From positions 2,790,001 to 2,854,000 of the forward strand of contig OZ257249.1 in the NCBI GenBank assembly GCA_965279565.1: 64,000 nt of DNA, written 5' to 3'. Every line of letters begins with the position of its first letter. Position 1 is the first letter of the stretch. The translations under genes and the position numbers were made by a program. The notes below the pieces were generated by a model. It was not told where the DNA came from. It saw only the letters and a list, made by a program, of their open reading frames with translations, and searched no databases. This document shows positions 36,827 through 45,346 of this stretch, in pieces. This stretch comes from Tagaea sp965279565 (lineage in GTDB: Bacteria; Pseudomonadota; Alphaproteobacteria; CACIAM-22H2).

Positions 36827-37201
36827 TCAGGCCGCGGTCGCGCCGCGCAGGCCGTCCATGACGTGGCGGTTGATCGCGATCAGCATCTCCAGATCGCCGT
36901 CCGGATGGCTGTTCACGATCATGTCCGAATTCTTGTTCACGTAGGCCGCGAGGTTGATCAGCAGCACCTTCAGCTCTTTCGGGAGCTTGTTGTGCTCGTC
37001 GGCCACGTCCGTGACGAACGCGTTCCAGACGTCGCGGTTGTGGAAGATCGCATCGCACACCTGGCCGACCGACTGGGGGTCGAGCTGGGTGACCACGGCC
37101 TTCGCGTCGGTCAGCTTCTTCGTCACCAGGGACAGGAGCCGGTATTCCCGTTCGCGTTCGGACTCGGTGGCGCCGGGCGCCGATGGGTTCGGGTTCTGCA
37201 C
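36827..37201 (-). CDS. flaF: Flagellin regulator FlaF, copy beside flagellin
   Basis: The 124-residue FlaF shows EREYRLLSLVTKKLTDAK, IFHNRDVWNAFVTDVADEHNKLPKELKVLLINL and LIAINRHVMDGL. FlaF opposes FlbT by helping flagellin translation or secretion. The GTG at 37201 is chosen because a perfect AGGAGG lies just upstream; the longer reading has no ribosome site. It follows flagellin in the same direction after a hairpin terminator. Confidence 0.9.
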   Translation of the reverse strand: MQNPNPSAPGATESEREREYRLLSLVTKKLTDAKAVVTQLDPQSVGQVCDAIFHNRDVWNAFVTDVADEHNKLPKELKVLLINLAAYVNKNSDMIVNSHPDGDLEMLIAINRHVMDGLRGATAA

Positions 37202-37318
37202 GATTCCTCCTGGGGCCGACGACTCGGGCAAAAGCCCGCTTCTCGTTTGATATTAATAGCCGAGTCGGCGCAAGCGCGCAAAACCAAAGCGCGACGGCGG
37301 CCGGCGCTACAAACGAAA

Positions 37319-37344
37319 CGGGGGCGGCCGATGGGCCGCCCCCG
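37319..37344 (-). terminator. Hairpin between flagellin and flaF
   Basis: CGGGGGCGGCC and GGCCGCCCCCG form an 11-pair stem around a 4-base loop, 28 bases after the flagellin stop. The following minus-strand sequence TTTCGTTTG is only moderately T-rich, so it may end most but not all transcripts before flaF. Confidence 0.75.
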
Positions 37345-37371
37345 TCCGTCTTTGGTGTGCTTGGTCCGTGT

Positions 37372-38190
37372 TTAGCGGAACAGGCCCAGCAGGACCGAAG
37401 GCTGCTGGTTGGCGATGGACAGCGACTGGATGCCGAGCTGCTGGCGGACCTGCAGCGCCTGCACCGAGGCCGAAGCCTTGCCGATGTCGGCGTCGACGAT
37501 GGCGCCGAGGCCGGTCGTCGTGGCGTCGACGATCGCGTTCACGAAGTTCGACTGCAGCTGCAGCGAGCGCGTGTCCGCGGCGTTGGCGCCCAGCGACGAG
37601 GCAACCGCCTGCGAGAACGTGTTGAGCGAGGTGAGTGCGAGCGTGGCCGCCGAAGCCGACGTGACCGAAGAGGCCGCGAAGGTCGTGAAGGCCGCGTTGA
37701 CCGAGGACTGCGACTGCATCGTCAGCGTGACGGCGTTCGTGTCGGCAAGGAACGTCTTGGCGGCCGAGGCGGCCGACAGGAGGTTCGTGCCGTTGTACGA
37801 AGCCTGGCTGATGAAGTTCTGGATCTGCGAGGTCATCGCGTTGAAGTCGGCGGAGTAGATCGTGCGCTGGTTGGCGCTGATCGACCCGTCGGCCAGCTGC
37901 GTGATCTTGGCCTGCAGGTTGCCGATGAGGTTCGAGATGTTGGTCAGCGCCGCCTGGGTGACGGAGCCGAGGCCCACGCCGTTGGCGAGCGAGCCCTGCA
38001 CCGCCTGGAAGGCCTGCAGGTTGCCGCGAATGCCCTGGGCGACCGAGAAGGTCGACGCGTCGTCGGCAGCGTCCGCGACCCGGTAACCGGTCTGGACCTG
38101 CTTGGAAGCGGTGTTGAGGGCCGACTGCGTGGTGCGCAGGGAGGCCAAGGCCACCATTGCGCCGACGTTGGTGTTAATCGAGTTCGACAT
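37372..38190 (-). CDS. fliC: Flagellin
   Basis: The 272-residue flagellin has conserved ends that form the D0/D1 coiled coil: SINTNVGAMVALASLRTTQSALNTASKQVQTGYRVADAADDAS and, at the C-terminus, VQALQVRQQLGIQSLSIANQQPSVLLGLFR, both typical of alphaproteobacterial flagellins. The middle (about 130-200) is short and rich in Ser, Thr and Ala, offering many possible O-glycosylation sites. The leader has GAGGAAGG before the ATG, a hairpin at 38221-38239 and a strongly AT-rich upstream region. It is the only flagellin in this window and is ringed by sugar-transfer genes. Confidence 0.96.
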   Translation of the reverse strand: MSNSINTNVGAMVALASLRTTQSALNTASKQVQTGYRVADAADDASTFSVAQGIRGNLQAFQAVQGSLANGVGLGSVTQAALTNISNLIGNLQAKITQLADGSISANQRTIYSADFNAMTSQIQNFISQASYNGTNLLSAASAAKTFLADTNAVTLTMQSQSSVNAAFTTFAASSVTSASAATLALTSLNTFSQAVASSLGANAADTRSLQLQSNFVNAIVDATTTGLGAIVDADIGKASASVQALQVRQQLGIQSLSIANQQPSVLLGLFR

Positions 38191-38220
38191 GAACTTGTCC
38201 TTCCTCTTCTAGGGTCAGGC

Positions 38221-38239
38221 CCAGCGTTCTGCTGGGCTT
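38221..38239 (-). promoter_or_regulatory. Hairpin in flagellin leader, possible FlbT target
   Basis: GCCCAGC and GCTGGGC form a perfect 7-pair stem with loop AGAAC on the minus strand, 31 bases before the flagellin ATG. No T-run follows, so it is unlikely to be a terminator. Caulobacter FlbT acts on a leader stem of flagellin mRNA; a similar role is inferred. No clear sigma-54 or sigma-28 promoter was seen in 38240-38340, which is AT-rich. Confidence 0.5.
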
Positions 38240-38433
38240 GCCGGCGAGCCTCTGTCGTGAAGACTCTGCCCGCAAAAAGTACAGTAAGTCATCACTCGAA
38301 TGTATGCTAGAAAAAAAATGTAAAATTTGAGTTAATTCTAGAATAATTGTTTCCGGTGCACTCGGCGCGCGTGCTCTGCGCGGCCGTCGGGACAGATGAT
38401 GCCAGATTCCGATATCTCGGCTATGCTCCGGCA

Positions 38434-40554
38434 ATGGAAGGGATTTCGACGATTCTGGCAGCCGCCATCGGGCATCATCAGGCCGGCCGTTTCGAAGATG
38501 CGGTATCCCAATACGAGAAGCTTGTCGCGTCCGGCATCCGGGTGCCCATACTTTTTCAGTCGCTCGGTGCGGCGCGGCTCGCCCTCGGGCAGGCCGAAGC
38601 GGCGATTCTGGCCCTGACCGAGGCGACTCGACTCGACCCGAATTCGGCACCGGTCTTCGCCAATCTCGGACACGCGCGCGCACTCGCCGGAAAGTGGCGC
38701 GAGGCGGCCGACGCCTACGCGAAGGCCGTCGCGCTCGATGCGCGCTTCGTCGAAGCGCTCGTCGAGCAGGGCGTGTGTCTCGAACATGCGGGCGACATGG
38801 CGGCGGGCGAAGCGTGCTTCGTGCGCGCGGCGGCGCTCGACGCGCGCAACGTGCGCATCTGGGCGCTGCTCGGGCGCGCCTATCACCGGCGCCGCGCGCT
38901 CGATCTCGCGATCGACAGCTACCGGCGAGGCGTCGCCGTCAAGGACGATGCGGCCGACCTCTGGAACAATCTGGGGGCCGTGCTCCACGAGCGCGGCGCC
39001 CTCGACGAGGCGCAGAAAGCGCTTTCCCGCGCGGTGTCGCTCGCACCCGAGATGGCGCAGGCACACGCCAATCTCGGTTCGCTGCTCGCCGACCGCGACG
39101 ACCGTGCCGGTGCCAAGGCCGCCTATGCGCGCGCGCTCGAATGCGATCCGGCCAATGTCGGCGCGCGGCTGGGTGCGTGCTTCGCCGAGTTGCCGATCCT
39201 CTACGATTCCGCCGAAGCGATCGATGCGGCGCGCGCGCGATACATCGCCGCCCTCGACGCGACGGTCGCCACCCTCGATCTCGATGCGCCGGGGATCGCG
39301 CAAGCCGTCGCGGCCGCGGTCGGCCAGCACCAGCCTTTCTTCCTGCCCTACCAGGCACGCAACGATGTCGGGCCGCAGCGCCGCTACGGCAGCTTCGTGT
39401 GTGCCGCGATGGCGAAGACCTATCCGCAATGGGCCCGCCCGCTCGCGGTTCCGTCGCGGGGGGGCGACAGGCGCCTGCGCATCGGTTTCGTCACGGCCTA
39501 TTTCCGCCGCCACTCGATCTGGAAGCTGTTCCGCGGCTGGATGGAGAATCTCGACCGCAGCCGCTTCGCCGTGCACGGCTACTGGACCGGGGCGGCCGCC
39601 GATGCCGAAACGCCGGTCGCGCGCGCGGCGTGCGAACGTTTCGTCGAAGGGCTCGGCTTCGAGGCGATGGCCGCCGCGATCGCTGCCGACGCGCCGCACG
39701 TGCTGATCTATCCCGAGATCGGCATGGACCCGGTCTCGCACAAGCTTGCCACGCTGCGGCTCGCACCGGTGCAGTGCACCACGTGGGGCCATCCTGAAAC
39801 GACCGGCCTGCCGACGATGGACTGGTTCCTGACCAGCGATCTGATGGAGCCGCCGGGCGAGGAGACGCGCTACAGCGAGCGCGTGCACCGGCTGCCGAAC
39901 ATCTCGATCGACTACGAAGCCCCGACGGTGGCGCCGGCCGCACTCGATGCAGCGGCACTGGGACTGCGCGGAGGTGCGATGCGATATCTGTGCTGCCAGT
40001 CGATCTTCAAGTATCTGCCGCAGGACGACGACATTCTCGCGCGCATCGCCGAGCGCGTGCCTGATTCCCAGTTCGTCTTTCTCGGCCATCCGACCGCGAC
40101 GAACCTGACGCAGGCGTTCAAGACGCGCGTGTCGGCCGCGTTCGCGGCGCGCGGGCTCGATCCTGCCCGCCATGTCGTCATGCTGCCGCAGCAGGACGGT
40201 CCGCATTACGCGGGCCTCAACGCGATCTCGCACCTGTTTCTTGATTCGCTGCGCTGGTCGGGCGGCAACACGACGCTCGAGGCGGTGGCGCAGGGGCTTC
40301 CCGCACTCACCTGGCCGGGCGATCTGATGCGCGGCCGGCACAGCTACGCGATCCTGAAGATGATGGGGCTCGACGAAGGGATCGCGTCCGATCCCGACGA
40401 CTACGTCGCGCGTGCAGCGCGCTTCGGCACCGACCGCGCGGCGCTCGACGCCTACCGCGCGCGCACGCTCGAGCGGCGCGAACTTCTTTGGCGCGACCGC
40501 TCGTCGACGGAAGCTCTGGCTGCGTTCCTCGAACGCGTCGGCGGTGGTGCATGA
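38434..40554 (+). CDS. TPR/GT41-like glycosyltransferase, first of three
   Basis: The 706-residue protein has about eight TPR units (1-270) and a divergent GT41-like catalytic region: LRIGFVTAYFRRHSIWKLFRG, HVLIYPEIGMDPVSHKLA, WGHPETTGLP and RWSGGNTTLEAVAQGLPALTWPG. The GHTQGNR-type segment of its relatives is replaced by YPEIGMD, so its donor or mechanism may differ. ATG at 38434 is taken as start because the TPR begins directly after it, but the ribosome site is weak; a GTG at 38356 is the alternative. It is divergent from flagellin and overlaps the next gene as ATGA. Confidence 0.8.
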   Translation: MEGISTILAAAIGHHQAGRFEDAVSQYEKLVASGIRVPILFQSLGAARLALGQAEAAILALTEATRLDPNSAPVFANLGHARALAGKWREAADAYAKAVALDARFVEALVEQGVCLEHAGDMAAGEACFVRAAALDARNVRIWALLGRAYHRRRALDLAIDSYRRGVAVKDDAADLWNNLGAVLHERGALDEAQKALSRAVSLAPEMAQAHANLGSLLADRDDRAGAKAAYARALECDPANVGARLGACFAELPILYDSAEAIDAARARYIAALDATVATLDLDAPGIAQAVAAAVGQHQPFFLPYQARNDVGPQRRYGSFVCAAMAKTYPQWARPLAVPSRGGDRRLRIGFVTAYFRRHSIWKLFRGWMENLDRSRFAVHGYWTGAAADAETPVARAACERFVEGLGFEAMAAAIAADAPHVLIYPEIGMDPVSHKLATLRLAPVQCTTWGHPETTGLPTMDWFLTSDLMEPPGEETRYSERVHRLPNISIDYEAPTVAPAALDAAALGLRGGAMRYLCCQSIFKYLPQDDDILARIAERVPDSQFVFLGHPTATNLTQAFKTRVSAAFAARGLDPARHVVMLPQQDGPHYAGLNAISHLFLDSLRWSGGNTTLEAVAQGLPALTWPGDLMRGRHSYAILKMMGLDEGIASDPDDYVARAARFGTDRAALDAYRARTLERRELLWRDRSSTEALAAFLERVGGGA

Positions 40555-42191
40555 GCGGGCATTACGAAGCGGGTGCGGCCTCCTTCGCCGCCGGCGATCT
40601 CGCGGCGGCTGCACGCCACTTCGCCGCCCAGCTCGAAGTCGATCCCGAGCACGTGCCCACGCTCGTCGATTACGGCGTGACGCTGTTCATGTCCGATTCG
40701 CCCGAACACGCGATCCCGCTGTTCGAGAAGGCGCTGAAGCACCTGCCGGGCAATCCGGCGATCACGGTCAATCTCGCGCGCGCGGTCGAGGCGGCGGGAA
40801 GGCCGCTTGCGGCCGAGGCGATGTGGCGCGAGACCGTCGCGCGCAGCCCGAAGGATCCGATCCCGCGCCACCATCTGGGCAAGGTGCTGCTGGCGCAGGG
40901 CCGCTACCACGAGGCGCTGACCTCGTTCGCGACGGCGGTGGAATGCGCGCAGGGACCCACGCGCGCGCTGTGCTGGCGGGCCTATCTCAACACGCAGAAC
41001 TACATGGACGACGTGTCGCCCGCGCGCATCCTCGCCGAGAACATGCGCTACGCGACCGAGTTCTCGCCGCCGGGCGTCGGCCGGCCGGCCCCGCGCGATC
41101 CCGATCCGAAGCGCAAGCTGCGCATCGGCTACGTCACGTCGGACCTGCGCGCGCATTCGGTCGCGCGCAACATGCTGGGCATCTTCGCGCACCGGAACCG
41201 CGCGAACTTCGAAGCGCATGTCTATGCCGAGATCGAGCGGCCCGACAGCTTCACCGAGATCTTCCGCGGCCTGTCGGACAGCTGGGTCTCGACCGTCGGC
41301 ATGGACGACGACGCGGCCGCCGCGCGCGTGCGCGCCGACGGGATCGACGTGCTGGTCCTCGTCGCGGGCCATTTCGACCGCAACCGGCTGGGCATCCTGC
41401 TGCGCCGGCCGGCCCCCGTGCAGCTCGCCGCCTACGACATCTGCACGCAGGGCACCGAAGCGGTCGACGGCATCTTCCTCGACCCCACGATGTGCGCGGG
41501 CCGCGCCGACCGCTTCGTCGAGCGCATGCTGCGCACGCGCCATGTCTATGTCCATCCGCCGCTGGAGGAAACGCCGCCGCTGGCCGCACCGCCCTGCATC
41601 GCGAACGGCTACGCGACGTTCGGTTCGGCCAACAATCCGGCGAAGATGTCGGGCCGCACCTACGACATGTGGGCGGCCGCGATGAAGGCGGTGCCCGCGG
41701 CGCGCCTGCGGCTCAAATTTATGCGCGCCTATGCCGAGGCGGCAATGCGCGATCTCGTGTCCAAGCGCCTCGCCCAGCGCGGCGTCGATCCCGCGCGCAT
41801 CGAGTACGAGACGGGTGCCATCGGGCGCGACGCGCATCTCGATTTCTATTCGCATGTCGACGTGGCGCTCGACACGTTCCCGTTCACCGGCTCGACGACG
41901 ACGTTCGAGGCGCTGTGGATGGGCGTTCCGGTCGCGAGCCTGCGCGGCACGACCGTGCCGTCGCGCTGGACCGCCGCGATCCTGGCGCGCGCGCACCGCG
42001 AGCACTGGTGCGCCGACGATATCGACGGCTTCGCGTCCGTCGCCGCGCGCCTGGCGGAAGAAGCGCCGAAGCAGGACCGCGCCGCGCAGCGCGCGTCGAT
42101 CGCGGCTTCGTCGATCTGCGATCTGCCCGGGCAGGCGCGCGCCTACGAACGTCTCTATCGGGCGATGTGGACCCGCGCATGCCGGGTGTGA
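40551..42191 (+). CDS. TPR/GT41-like glycosyltransferase, second of three
   Basis: The 546-residue protein has four TPR units (1-140) and a catalytic region related to GT41: LRIGYVTSDLRAHSVARNMLG, GIDVLVLVAGHFDRNRLGILL, FGSANNPAKMSGRT and FPFTGSTTTFEALWMGVPVAS. The usual WLGYP segment is AAYDICTQG here. It lies between two other family members with overlapping stop and start codons, so the three are expressed as one unit and may build a glycan step by step. Confidence 0.8.
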   Translation: MSGHYEAGAASFAAGDLAAAARHFAAQLEVDPEHVPTLVDYGVTLFMSDSPEHAIPLFEKALKHLPGNPAITVNLARAVEAAGRPLAAEAMWRETVARSPKDPIPRHHLGKVLLAQGRYHEALTSFATAVECAQGPTRALCWRAYLNTQNYMDDVSPARILAENMRYATEFSPPGVGRPAPRDPDPKRKLRIGYVTSDLRAHSVARNMLGIFAHRNRANFEAHVYAEIERPDSFTEIFRGLSDSWVSTVGMDDDAAAARVRADGIDVLVLVAGHFDRNRLGILLRRPAPVQLAAYDICTQGTEAVDGIFLDPTMCAGRADRFVERMLRTRHVYVHPPLEETPPLAAPPCIANGYATFGSANNPAKMSGRTYDMWAAAMKAVPAARLRLKFMRAYAEAAMRDLVSKRLAQRGVDPARIEYETGAIGRDAHLDFYSHVDVALDTFPFTGSTTTFEALWMGVPVASLRGTTVPSRWTAAILARAHREHWCADDIDGFASVAARLAEEAPKQDRAAQRASIAASSICDLPGQARAYERLYRAMWTRACRV

Positions 42192-44380
42192 ATCCCGACG
42201 CGGTCGAACTGCTGCGCCAGGGCCTGCGCCGCCACGCGGCGGGGGCACTGGGCGAGGCGGCGTCGCTGTTCGAGAAGGCGGCGCGCGTCGCACCGTCGCT
42301 TGCCGACGCACACTATCTTCGCGGTGCGGTGCTCTCGCAGATGGGGCAGGACGCGGCCGCCCTGCCGGCGCTCGAACAGGCGGTGGCGCTCGTGCCCTCG
42401 ACGGCGGCCTATCACGGCGCGCTGGCACTCGCCTTCAAGGGGCTCGGCCGGCTCGACGACGCGATCGCGTCGTTCGAGCGGCAGACAGCACTCGCACCCG
42501 GCGATGCCGACGCGCATTTCAATCTCGGCAATTCGCTGTTCGAGCGCGAGCCGGCGGAAGCGGAAGCCGCATGGCGCAAGGCGCTTGCGTTGCACGCCGA
42601 CCATCCTGGGGCGGCACTCAATCTCGGCAACCTGCTCGCGCGCCGCAAGGACTGGACGCAGGCACTGGCCGTATTCTCGCGCGTGACCGGCCAGGCGGCC
42701 ACGCTCGTGGGGGCCGCCGCGTGCCTGATGGCGCTCGACCGGCCGGACGAGGCGCAGGAAAAGGCGCGCGCGGCCGTCGCACTCGAACCGAAGAACGCCG
42801 CGGCGTGGCGCAACCTGGGGATCGCGCTTGCCGCGCGCGGACGCATCGACGAGGCGCTTGCGGCCTACGGCCATGCGGGCGACGACATCGAGACGCGCGT
42901 CGCCGCCGGTGCGGCACTTTCCTCGGCGCATCGCCATGCGCAGGCCGCGACGATGCTGGCCGAAGCGACGGCGCAGGACCCGTCGCGTTTCGAGGCGTGG
43001 CTCAATCTCGGCGTGGCCGAGGCGGGCAGGGGCCGTTATGCCGCTGCGCGCGACGCGTTCGCAAGGGCGCGTGCGCTCGATCCCGCATCGGTCAAGGCGC
43101 TGTCCAACCTCGCCAACGCCGAACTCTATTGCGGCGATGCCGCCGCCGCCCGACCGCTCTACGCGGCGGCGCGCGCACTCGATCCCGCGGACATCGTCGC
43201 CGCATCGACAGCCCTCTACGCGACGAACTACGACGACGCGCTTTCCGCGGATGCGGTCGTCGAAGCACACCGCGCGTGGGGCGAGGGCGTTGCCCCGGCG
43301 GCACGACCGAAGAAGCGCGCCGGCATTTCGCGCATCCGCGTGGGCTACGTGTCGGGCGACTTCAACCACCATTCCTGCGCGTTCGTCCTTGCCGCGATGC
43401 TGCCGCACCACGACCGCGCGGCGTTCGAGCTGTTCGCCTATTCCAACACGATGCGCGAGGACGCGGTCACGCAGCGCCTGCGCGCGTCGTTCGACACGTG
43501 GCGCCATATCGTCGGCATCGGCGACGGCGACGTGGCCGCACAGATCGCTGCCGACGGCATCGACGTGCTCGTCGATCTTTCCGGCCACACGCAGGGCAAT
43601 CGCATGGGCGTGTTCGCGAAGCGCCCGGCACCGGTGCAGGCGACGTGGCTCGGCTATCCCGCCACGACCGGCCTGCCGGCGATGGATGCGCGCCTCGTCG
43701 ACGCGACCAGCGATCCCGAGGATGCGGGTTGCGTCGAGCGCGTCGTGCGCCTGCCCGGCGGGTTCCTCGCCTTCGAGCCGCCGCTAGGTCCGACCCCGTC
43801 GCGCGAGGCAGGCCCGCCGACCTTCGGTTCGTTCAACAATGTCGCGAAGCTAGGGCCGCGCACCGTGGCGTGCTGGGCCGCACTGCTGCACGCCGTTCCG
43901 GACGCGCGCCTGCTGCTGAAGGGGCTGAGCTTCGAGGACCCGGGCATCGCCGCGCGCTATCGCGGACTGTTCGAAGCACACGGGATCGCAAGCGAGCGGC
44001 TCGACCTGATCGGCTGGGTCGCCGGATCGGGCGGACATCTGCCGCTCTATGCGCGCATCGACGTGGCGCTCGATCCGTTTCCCTACAACGGCACGCTGAC
44101 GACGCTGGAGGCGCTGTGGATGGGCGTGCCCGTCGTCACGCTGCGCGGCGACCGGCATGCCGCGCGCGTGGGCGCCTCGATCCTGACGCATCTGGGGCGC
44201 AGCGACCTGATCGCGGAAGACGAAGACGCCTATGTGAAGCGCGCGGCTTCACTCGTGGCCGAACGCACCGACCGTGCCGCACTTCGCGCGTCGCTCGAAG
44301 CCTCGCCATTGATGGACGGTGCGCGTCTCGCGCGCGAACTCGAAGCGGCCTATCGCACGCTGCTTACGGACGCGCCTTGA
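42179..44380 (+). CDS. TPR/GT41-type glycosyltransferase, third of three
   Basis: The 733-residue protein has nine or ten TPR units (1-350) and a canonical GT41 region: IRVGYVSGDFNHHSCAFVLA, IDVLVDLSGHTQGNRMGVFAKR, WLGYPATTGLPAMDARLVD, FGSFNNVAKLGPRT, PFPYNGTLTTLEALWMGVPVV and DRHAARVGASIL. Of the three it is closest to the SPINDLY type. It overlaps its upstream neighbour by 13 bases from ATG 42179, or by four from GTG 42188. Its 3' end overlaps the convergent acyltransferase gene by 17 bases. Confidence 0.83.
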   Translation: MPGVNPDAVELLRQGLRRHAAGALGEAASLFEKAARVAPSLADAHYLRGAVLSQMGQDAAALPALEQAVALVPSTAAYHGALALAFKGLGRLDDAIASFERQTALAPGDADAHFNLGNSLFEREPAEAEAAWRKALALHADHPGAALNLGNLLARRKDWTQALAVFSRVTGQAATLVGAAACLMALDRPDEAQEKARAAVALEPKNAAAWRNLGIALAARGRIDEALAAYGHAGDDIETRVAAGAALSSAHRHAQAATMLAEATAQDPSRFEAWLNLGVAEAGRGRYAAARDAFARARALDPASVKALSNLANAELYCGDAAAARPLYAAARALDPADIVAASTALYATNYDDALSADAVVEAHRAWGEGVAPAARPKKRAGISRIRVGYVSGDFNHHSCAFVLAAMLPHHDRAAFELFAYSNTMREDAVTQRLRASFDTWRHIVGIGDGDVAAQIAADGIDVLVDLSGHTQGNRMGVFAKRPAPVQATWLGYPATTGLPAMDARLVDATSDPEDAGCVERVVRLPGGFLAFEPPLGPTPSREAGPPTFGSFNNVAKLGPRTVACWAALLHAVPDARLLLKGLSFEDPGIAARYRGLFEAHGIASERLDLIGWVAGSGGHLPLYARIDVALDPFPYNGTLTTLEALWMGVPVVTLRGDRHAARVGASILTHLGRSDLIAEDEDAYVKRAASLVAERTDRAALRASLEASPLMDGARLARELEAAYRTLLTDAP

Positions 44381-44864
44381 GCCTGCGCGCCGGAACGCCG
44401 CCCCAGATCTCGTAGGGCGGCACGTTGCCTTCGACGACCGCACCCGCCGCGATCACGGCGCCCTTGCCGATATGCGCCCCGTCGAGGATCGTCGCGTTCG
44501 CACCGATCCACACGTCGTCCTCGATGACCACGCCGCCCTTCGATGGGGCGAAGCCCTGCTTGCGGATCGGCGTGTCGCGCCGGTCGAAGGCGTGGTTCGC
44601 CGGCACGATCGCCACATGCGGGCCGACCAGCACGTAGTTGCCGAGCGAAATGCCGCTGCCCGAATAGAGCGTGCAGTGCGGGTTGATGTAGCAGTGCTGG
44701 CCGATCTCGACATCGCCCGCGCCGCCGACCGCGCGGATCACGACGAAATCGTAGATCTGCGAATGCGCGCCGATGCGGATCTTCGTGCCGCGTGTGGAAG
44801 GATGGATGCGCGCGTCGGGCGAGACGTAGGCGCTCGGGTCGATTACGAGCGCATCGCCGCTCAT
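44364..44864 (-). CDS. Hexapeptide-repeat acyltransferase (LbH fold)
   Basis: The 166-residue protein is a left-handed beta-helix acyltransferase: repeats such as IGAHSQIYDFVVI, GNYVLVGPHVAIVPANHAF (catalytic-type His), VVIEDDVWIGANATILDGAHIGKGAVIAAGAVV and the closing GGVPARRLKA. Relatives acetylate amino or hydroxyl sugars in surface-glycan pathways. It is the last of six genes overlapping by four bases each. The sugar substrate is inferred to be the same as for the cassette. Confidence 0.87.
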   Translation of the reverse strand: MSGDALVIDPSAYVSPDARIHPSTRGTKIRIGAHSQIYDFVVIRAVGGAGDVEIGQHCYINPHCTLYSGSGISLGNYVLVGPHVAIVPANHAFDRRDTPIRKQGFAPSKGGVVIEDDVWIGANATILDGAHIGKGAVIAAGAVVEGNVPPYEIWGGVPARRLKARP

Positions 44865-45346
44865 CCGCGGACTTTCTCGACCTTCGTGCCGAACCGGCCG
44901 TAGAGCATGAACATCAGCTCCTCCACCTGTGCGGCGTTCGGCTTGTCGAGCCAGGCGTAGCCGTCGTAGGAGCGCGCCGGGCCGGCGGTGAGATGCGCCA
45001 CGACATCGTATTTCGCGACGAGCTTCGCGGCCTTGGCGAGGGCCGCGTCCCACGCGCGCGTGGAAACGGCCGCCCAATGCCAGCGCATCCAGTCGGCCAT
45101 CCATTCGACCGCGCAATGGTCGAACACGAGATCGCCGCCTTTGGCGAGCGCCTTGGCGTGCAGGTCGAGCAGATTCATGCGCAGTTCGGTCTGCAGGTCG
45201 CGCGGCACTTCGTAGAGAGTCTGGAAGCCGGCCGCGCGCACGAGCTCGCGCGACGGGTCGGCGACGATGGTGCCCTTGGCACCCGCGCACTTCTTCGCGT
45301 AGGCCGCGCGGTCGACGAGCGGGGAGGCGGCAATCGCGACGATCAT
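44861..45346 (-). CDS. Unknown protein in glycan cassette, kinase-like without P-loop
   Basis: No family was firmly recognised in this 161-residue protein. It opens with a hydrophobic strand (MIVAIAASPLV) where a P-loop would be expected in a small kinase or AAA-type NTPase, but no GxxxxGK[ST] follows. Later parts (KGGDLVFDHCAVEWMADWMRWHW, KYDVVAHLTAGPARS) resemble the layout of deoxynucleotide or sugar kinases. It may be a degenerate P-loop fold. Its stop and start overlap both neighbours by four bases, so it is part of the cassette. Confidence 0.55.
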   Translation of the reverse strand: MIVAIAASPLVDRAAYAKKCAGAKGTIVADPSRELVRAAGFQTLYEVPRDLQTELRMNLLDLHAKALAKGGDLVFDHCAVEWMADWMRWHWAAVSTRAWDAALAKAAKLVAKYDVVAHLTAGPARSYDGYAWLDKPNAAQVEELMFMLYGRFGTKVEKVRG

